Part shown: piece by piece, positions 60,768 through 64,000 of the stretch
Position numbering within the stretch: position 1 is the stretch's first letter
Layout of the letters: every line of letters begins with the position of its first letter
NCBI RefSeq assembly: GCF_009687885.1
Contig: NZ_BLAF01000060.1
Location: 1-64,000 of the forward strand
From: Acrocarpospora pleiomorpha
GTDB lineage: Bacteria; Actinomycetota; Actinomycetes; Streptosporangiales; Streptosporangiaceae
DNA: 64,000 nt
Direction of reading: 5' to 3'
Program-made: the position numbers and the translations under genes
The notes under the pieces: model-generated
What the model was told of the DNA's origin: nothing
Database searches by the model: none
Seen by the model: the letters and a program-made list of their open reading frames with translations, nothing else

Positions 60768-62648
60768 TCAGGTCAGGGCGGGGCTGCGCTTGGCGATCCC
60801 CTCGGTGATCTCCCGGGCCAGGTCCTGGCCGGTCAGCCCGAACTCGGCCAGCAGCTTCGGCCGCTTCGCGTGATCCAGGAACCGCTGCGGAATGCCGTAG
60901 GTCCGCACCGGGACGTCCACGTCCGCGTCGCGCAGCGCGCGCGCCACCGCGTCGCCGCTCGCGCCGACCCGGCCGTTGTCCTCCACCACCACGACCAGCT
61001 TGTACGCCGCCGCCTCCCGGACCAGCTCGGGATCCAGCGGCATGACCCACCGGGGATCCACCACGGTGACGCCGATCCCCTGCGCGGCCACCAGCGAGGA
61101 CGCCTCCAGGCAGACCTCCGCCATCGGGCCCACCGCGACCAGCAGCACGTCCTTCTCGGCGGGGGCGGCGCGCAGCACGTCCATCCGGCCGAGGGTGGCC
61201 ACCGGCTCGAACTCGCGGACCACGGCGCCCTTCGGGTAACGGATCACCGAAGGGCCGTCCGAGATGTCCAGGCACTCCCGGAGCAGCTCCCGCAGCCGGG
61301 ACGCGTCACGCGGGGCCGCCACCGACAGGCCCGGGATGACCTGCAGGATCGACAGGTCCCACATGCCGTTGTGGCTGGGCCCGTCGTCGCCGGTGACACC
61401 CGCCCGGTCCAGCACGACGGTGACCGGCAGCCGGTGCAGCGCCACGTCCATCAGCAGCTGGTCGAAGGCCCGGTTGAGGAAGGTCGAGTAGACCGCGACC
61501 ACCGGATGCAGGCCGCCCAGGGCGAGCCCGGCGGCCGAGGTGAGCGCGTGCTGCTCGGCGATGCCGACGTCGAAGATGCGGTCCGGGTACGCCTCGCCGA
61601 ACTCGGCCAGGCCGGTCGGGTGCAGCATGGCGGCGGTGATCGCGACCACGTCCTCCCGCTCCGCGCCGATGCGGACCATCTCCTCGGTGAACACGTTCGT
61701 CCACCCGTACGCCTTCGGGGTCTCCTCGCCGGTGACCACGTCGAAGGGCTGCGGGGCGTGGAAGCAGTCCTCCTCGTGGTTCTCCGCCGGGGTGTAGCCG
61801 TGGCCCTTGGTGGTGAGCACGTGCACGATGACCGGGCCGCCGAAGCCCTTGGCCTTGCGCAGGGCGGTCTCCACGGCCTGCTCGTTGTGGCCGTCGATGG
61901 GGCCGACATACTTCAGGCCCAGGTCCTCGAACATGGCCTGGGGGGCGATGATGTCCTTGATGCCCTTCTTGATGCCGTGCAGCGTGTCGTACAGCACCGG
62001 GACGTTGCCGAAGCGGTCCTTCACGAACTCCAGGACCTGCTCGTAGTTCTGGGTGACCCGGAGTTTGGCCAGGTGGGTGGCGAGGCCGCCGATCGTGGGC
62101 GAATACGACCTGCCGTTGTCGTTGACCACGATGACCAGCGGCAGGTCCTTGTTGGCGGCGATGTTGTTGAGCGCCTCCCAGGCCATGCCGCCGGTGAGGG
62201 CGCCGTCGCCGATCACCGCCACCACGGTGCGGTCGCGCTGGCCGCGCAGCTTGACGGCCTTGGCCAGGCCGTCGCCGTAGGAGAGCGCGGTGGAGGCGTG
62301 CGAGTTCTCCACCAGGTCGTGCTCGGACTCGGCCTGGCTGGGGTAGCCGGACAGGCCGCCCTGCTGGCGGAGCGTGCCGAACCGGCCGGCCCGGCCGGTG
62401 AGCATCTTGTGCACGTAGGACTGGTGGCCGGTGTCGAAGACGATCGGGTCGTGCGGGGAGTCGAAGACGCGGTGCAGGGCGATGGTCAGCTCGACGACCC
62501 CCAGATTGGGGCCGAGATGTCCACCGGCGCCCGATCCCGCCACGGACGAGACGAGCAGGTCGCGGATCTCCGCCGCGAGCTCTGGCAGGTCCCGCGGGTC
62601 AAGTCGTTTGAGGTCGTGCGGTCCGCTCACTGACTCCAGTAGCCCCAC
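60768..62648 (-). CDS. dxs: 1-deoxy-D-xylulose-5-phosphate synthase
   Basis: 626 residues. GTG 62648 is chosen since CGGAGG lies six bases upstream; ATG 62654 touches that site. The thiamine-diphosphate motif (VAVIGDGALTGGMAWEALNNIAANKDLPLVIVVNDN) and the pyrimidine-domain motifs (HPTGLAEFGEAYPDRIFDVGIAEQHALTSAAGLA, DRAGVTGDDGPSHNGMWDL) are intact. It makes DXP from pyruvate and glyceraldehyde 3-phosphate, the first step of the MEP isoprenoid pathway. Confidence 0.98.
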   Translation of the reverse strand: MGLLESVSGPHDLKRLDPRDLPELAAEIRDLLVSSVAGSGAGGHLGPNLGVVELTIALHRVFDSPHDPIVFDTGHQSYVHKMLTGRAGRFGTLRQQGGLSGYPSQAESEHDLVENSHASTALSYGDGLAKAVKLRGQRDRTVVAVIGDGALTGGMAWEALNNIAANKDLPLVIVVNDNGRSYSPTIGGLATHLAKLRVTQNYEQVLEFVKDRFGNVPVLYDTLHGIKKGIKDIIAPQAMFEDLGLKYVGPIDGHNEQAVETALRKAKGFGGPVIVHVLTTKGHGYTPAENHEEDCFHAPQPFDVVTGEETPKAYGWTNVFTEEMVRIGAEREDVVAITAAMLHPTGLAEFGEAYPDRIFDVGIAEQHALTSAAGLALGGLHPVVAVYSTFLNRAFDQLLMDVALHRLPVTVVLDRAGVTGDDGPSHNGMWDLSILQVIPGLSVAAPRDASRLRELLRECLDISDGPSVIRYPKGAVVREFEPVATLGRMDVLRAAPAEKDVLLVAVGPMAEVCLEASSLVAAQGIGVTVVDPRWVMPLDPELVREAAAYKLVVVVEDNGRVGASGDAVARALRDADVDVPVRTYGIPQRFLDHAKRPKLLAEFGLTGQDLAREITEGIAKRSPALT

Positions 62649-62770
62649 TGTCATCCTCCGGTTCGGCGTCGAACAGGCAAGAGTCTAGTTCTCCGTTCTC
62701 CTAACGCCTCCCCCACCTGGCAGCCAATCGTTTTGCCCCCTGTTGACTTGTCCCGTACGCTCCAGGTTTC

Positions 62771-63532
62771 GTGCGTATTCTGACTTTGCTGATCAGTGGA
62801 ATGATCGGTGCCACTCTCCTCACCGGACCCGCGCATGCCGCGCCGGTTCCCACGGGCAAGGCCGCGCTCACCCACAACCCGCTGTACAAGACAGGCGAGT
62901 TCGACTGGACCGAGTGCAAGGAACTCGACCGGCGACCAGACGACCTCGACTCCTACAAGCTCTACCTGGACCACCTCCTCTCATGCCTGGATCGTTCCTG
63001 GGGCGAGGAGTTCAAGCAGGCGGGCCTGAAATTCAGCAAGCCGAAAGTCCGCTACATCACCAAGAGCGTGGCCACCGGCTGCGGCAAATACCCCATCAAC
63101 TACGCGGCCGGTCTGTACTGCCCGGTCAACAAGACGATGTGGGTGGCCATCAGCAAGTGGCAGCTCGCCGACCCGGCCGAGTTCACCCTGTTCAACGTGA
63201 TCGCCCATGAGTACGGCCATTACGCCCAGGATCGGGCCGGGATCCTGCCGGCCGCCATGCGCATGCAGAAGAAGGCCCCCAAGGCCAAGCAGTACGCGAT
63301 CCAGCGCCAGGTCGAGCTCCAGGCCGAGTGCTTCGCGTCCGCGTTCATCGGCAGCGTGTGGCACTCGCTCGGCCGCGAGGAGTTCGACTTCCAGGACCTG
63401 ATGGACCTGACCTACGGGGACGTGCTCCACGGCAAGACCAAGAACATCCGCTACTGGATGAAGCGCGGCTGGGACGGCAACGGCCCGAAGGTGTGCAACA
63501 CCTTCACGGCACCGGCCGCACGCGTGTCCTGA
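62771..63532 (+). CDS. Secreted neutral zinc-metallopeptidase-like protein
   Basis: 253 residues from GTG 62771. Signal peptide ILTLLISGMIGATLLTGPAHA. The HExxH zinc site lies in FNVIAHEYGHYAQ, and the glutamate-containing third-ligand helix is probably VELQAECFASAFIG. This matches the neutral zinc metallopeptidase (YpfJ-like) pattern with the usual NKTMWVAI strand before the active site. It acts outside the cell; the substrate is unknown. A strong hairpin terminator follows. Confidence 0.9.
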   Translation: MRILTLLISGMIGATLLTGPAHAAPVPTGKAALTHNPLYKTGEFDWTECKELDRRPDDLDSYKLYLDHLLSCLDRSWGEEFKQAGLKFSKPKVRYITKSVATGCGKYPINYAAGLYCPVNKTMWVAISKWQLADPAEFTLFNVIAHEYGHYAQDRAGILPAAMRMQKKAPKAKQYAIQRQVELQAECFASAFIGSVWHSLGREEFDFQDLMDLTYGDVLHGKTKNIRYWMKRGWDGNGPKVCNTFTAPAARVS

Positions 63533-63543
63533 GCGTGTGATGG

Positions 63544-63570
63544 GGCGTGGGTGGCGGTGCCACCCACGCC
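63544..63570 (+). terminator. Strong intrinsic-type hairpin
   Basis: Perfect 12-bp stem GGCGTGGGTGGC / GCCACCCACGCC with a 3-base loop, followed by TCTTCTGTC, twelve bases after the metallopeptidase stop. Confidence 0.9.
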
Positions 63571-63652
63571 TCTTCTGTCACAGTTTTGTCGCAGGAATCA
63601 ATATTTACTCTGCTTTACTCCTTAATACGGACTGCAATATGGTCTTGTGACC

Positions 63653-64000
63653 ATGCGAACACCCCTTATCGCAGTAGGCCTCGGCCTGAGTGCCGTCCTG
63701 TTCATCGCGGGCACCGCGCAAGCCCAGCCGCAGGCGGCCCCCGCGCAGGCGCCGGTGGCGAAAGCGCAGGTCGCGCAGGCGGGCTTCCCCACCGTGCTGA
63801 CCAAGAACAAGATCTACCGGTCTGGCGCGGTGGACCCGATCGCCTGCTCGCCCGCCGAGCCGCGCGCGGGTAGCGCGGCCGCCGTCAAGAGCTACATGCT
63901 CAAGGTGTATCGCTGCGTCAACCAGATGTGGGCGCGGCAGTTCAAGGCGGTCGGCTGGACCTACCGGGTGCCGAAGGTGGTCATCAGGACCAGCGGCACC
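63653..64000 (+). CDS. Second secreted metallopeptidase-like protein (cut by right edge)
   Basis: 116 codons from ATG 63653 are visible. Signal peptide PLIAVGLGLSAVLFIAGTAQA, then an Ala/Gln/Pro-rich spacer, then FPTVLTKNKIYRSGAVDPIAC and VYRCVNQMWARQFKAVGWTYRVPKVVI. The last part lines up with LSCLDRSWGEEFKQAGLKFSKPKVRYI of the preceding protein, so this is probably a paralogue. The zinc site lies outside the window. An AT-rich upstream region probably holds its promoter. Confidence 0.8.
   Translation, partial: MRTPLIAVGLGLSAVLFIAGTAQAQPQAAPAQAPVAKAQVAQAGFPTVLTKNKIYRSGAVDPIACSPAEPRAGSAAAVKSYMLKVYRCVNQMWARQFKAVGWTYRVPKVVIRTSGT

Overview
The window is high-GC DNA (roughly 70% by eye) with many GTG starts, strong GGAGG ribosome sites, short ATGA/GTGA overlaps and an actinomycete gene set: an ECF sigma factor paired with a mycothiol-isomerase-type protein, a subtilisin-inhibitor-like protein, the hemE/hemG/hemQ coproporphyrin heme genes, DUF3000-rnd, and dxs next to an amino-acid permease. 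It looks like a chromosomal segment of a filamentous Actinomycetota, most likely of the Streptosporangiaceae type (inference). No rRNA, tRNA, transposase, integrase or CRISPR array was seen.

Left part (1-8000): a DUF1707/LiaF-like protein cut by the left edge, an ankyrin/HEAT-like protein, an AHSA1-ArsR pair, an ECF sigma/MDMPI-fold pair, an AidB-like acyl-CoA dehydrogenase and a Uma2-family nuclease. 8018-20186 is a giant Rhs polymorphic toxin (about 3,900 residues) followed by a small candidate immunity gene. The Rhs shell is split by a roughly 1,600-residue DNRLRE/LamG/eight-repeat module, and the protein ends in a pretoxin HINT domain and a lower-GC papain-like toxin tip.

20557-25788 holds a trypsin-like secreted protein whose catalytic serine appears replaced. 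It is followed by a clear guanidine-I (ykkC) riboswitch in front of an arginase-family enzyme and a complete NitT/TauT-type ABC transporter: a guanidine uptake and hydrolysis operon. 25849-35745 carries OsmC, an ATP-dependent DNA ligase coupled to a RibD-like reductase, GlgX, a DUF333 lipoprotein, a membrane-anchored P-loop/Sel1-repeat protein, a LigD-type NHEJ polymerase and MsrB.

35888-47488 holds a NarL-type two-component system with an odd 22-codon coupled mini-ORF, then hemQ-hemG and hemE (split by a DUF4349 lipoprotein), DUF3000 and RNase D. 47489-58083 is a sugar island with an alpha-glucosidase, a Gfo/Idh/MocA oxidoreductase, a DUF993 TIM-barrel protein, two xylose-isomerase-like epimerases, a beta-hydroxyacid-type dehydrogenase and a LacI regulator. 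Matching GGAAAGCG operators lie upstream of LacI and between the divergent sugar genes, with an M14 carboxypeptidase inside the island. The right end has a protease inhibitor, a LysE exporter, an APC permease, dxs and two secreted zinc-metallopeptidase-like proteins, the last cut by the window.

A recurring oddity is short tandem repeats whose periods are multiples of three. They lie in frame inside conserved genes (12-bp units in hemG, 15-bp units in the ankyrin protein, 18-bp units in a membrane protein, a 66-bp-spaced repeat in DUF993) and in two intergenic gaps. They have expanded linkers in otherwise conserved enzymes.
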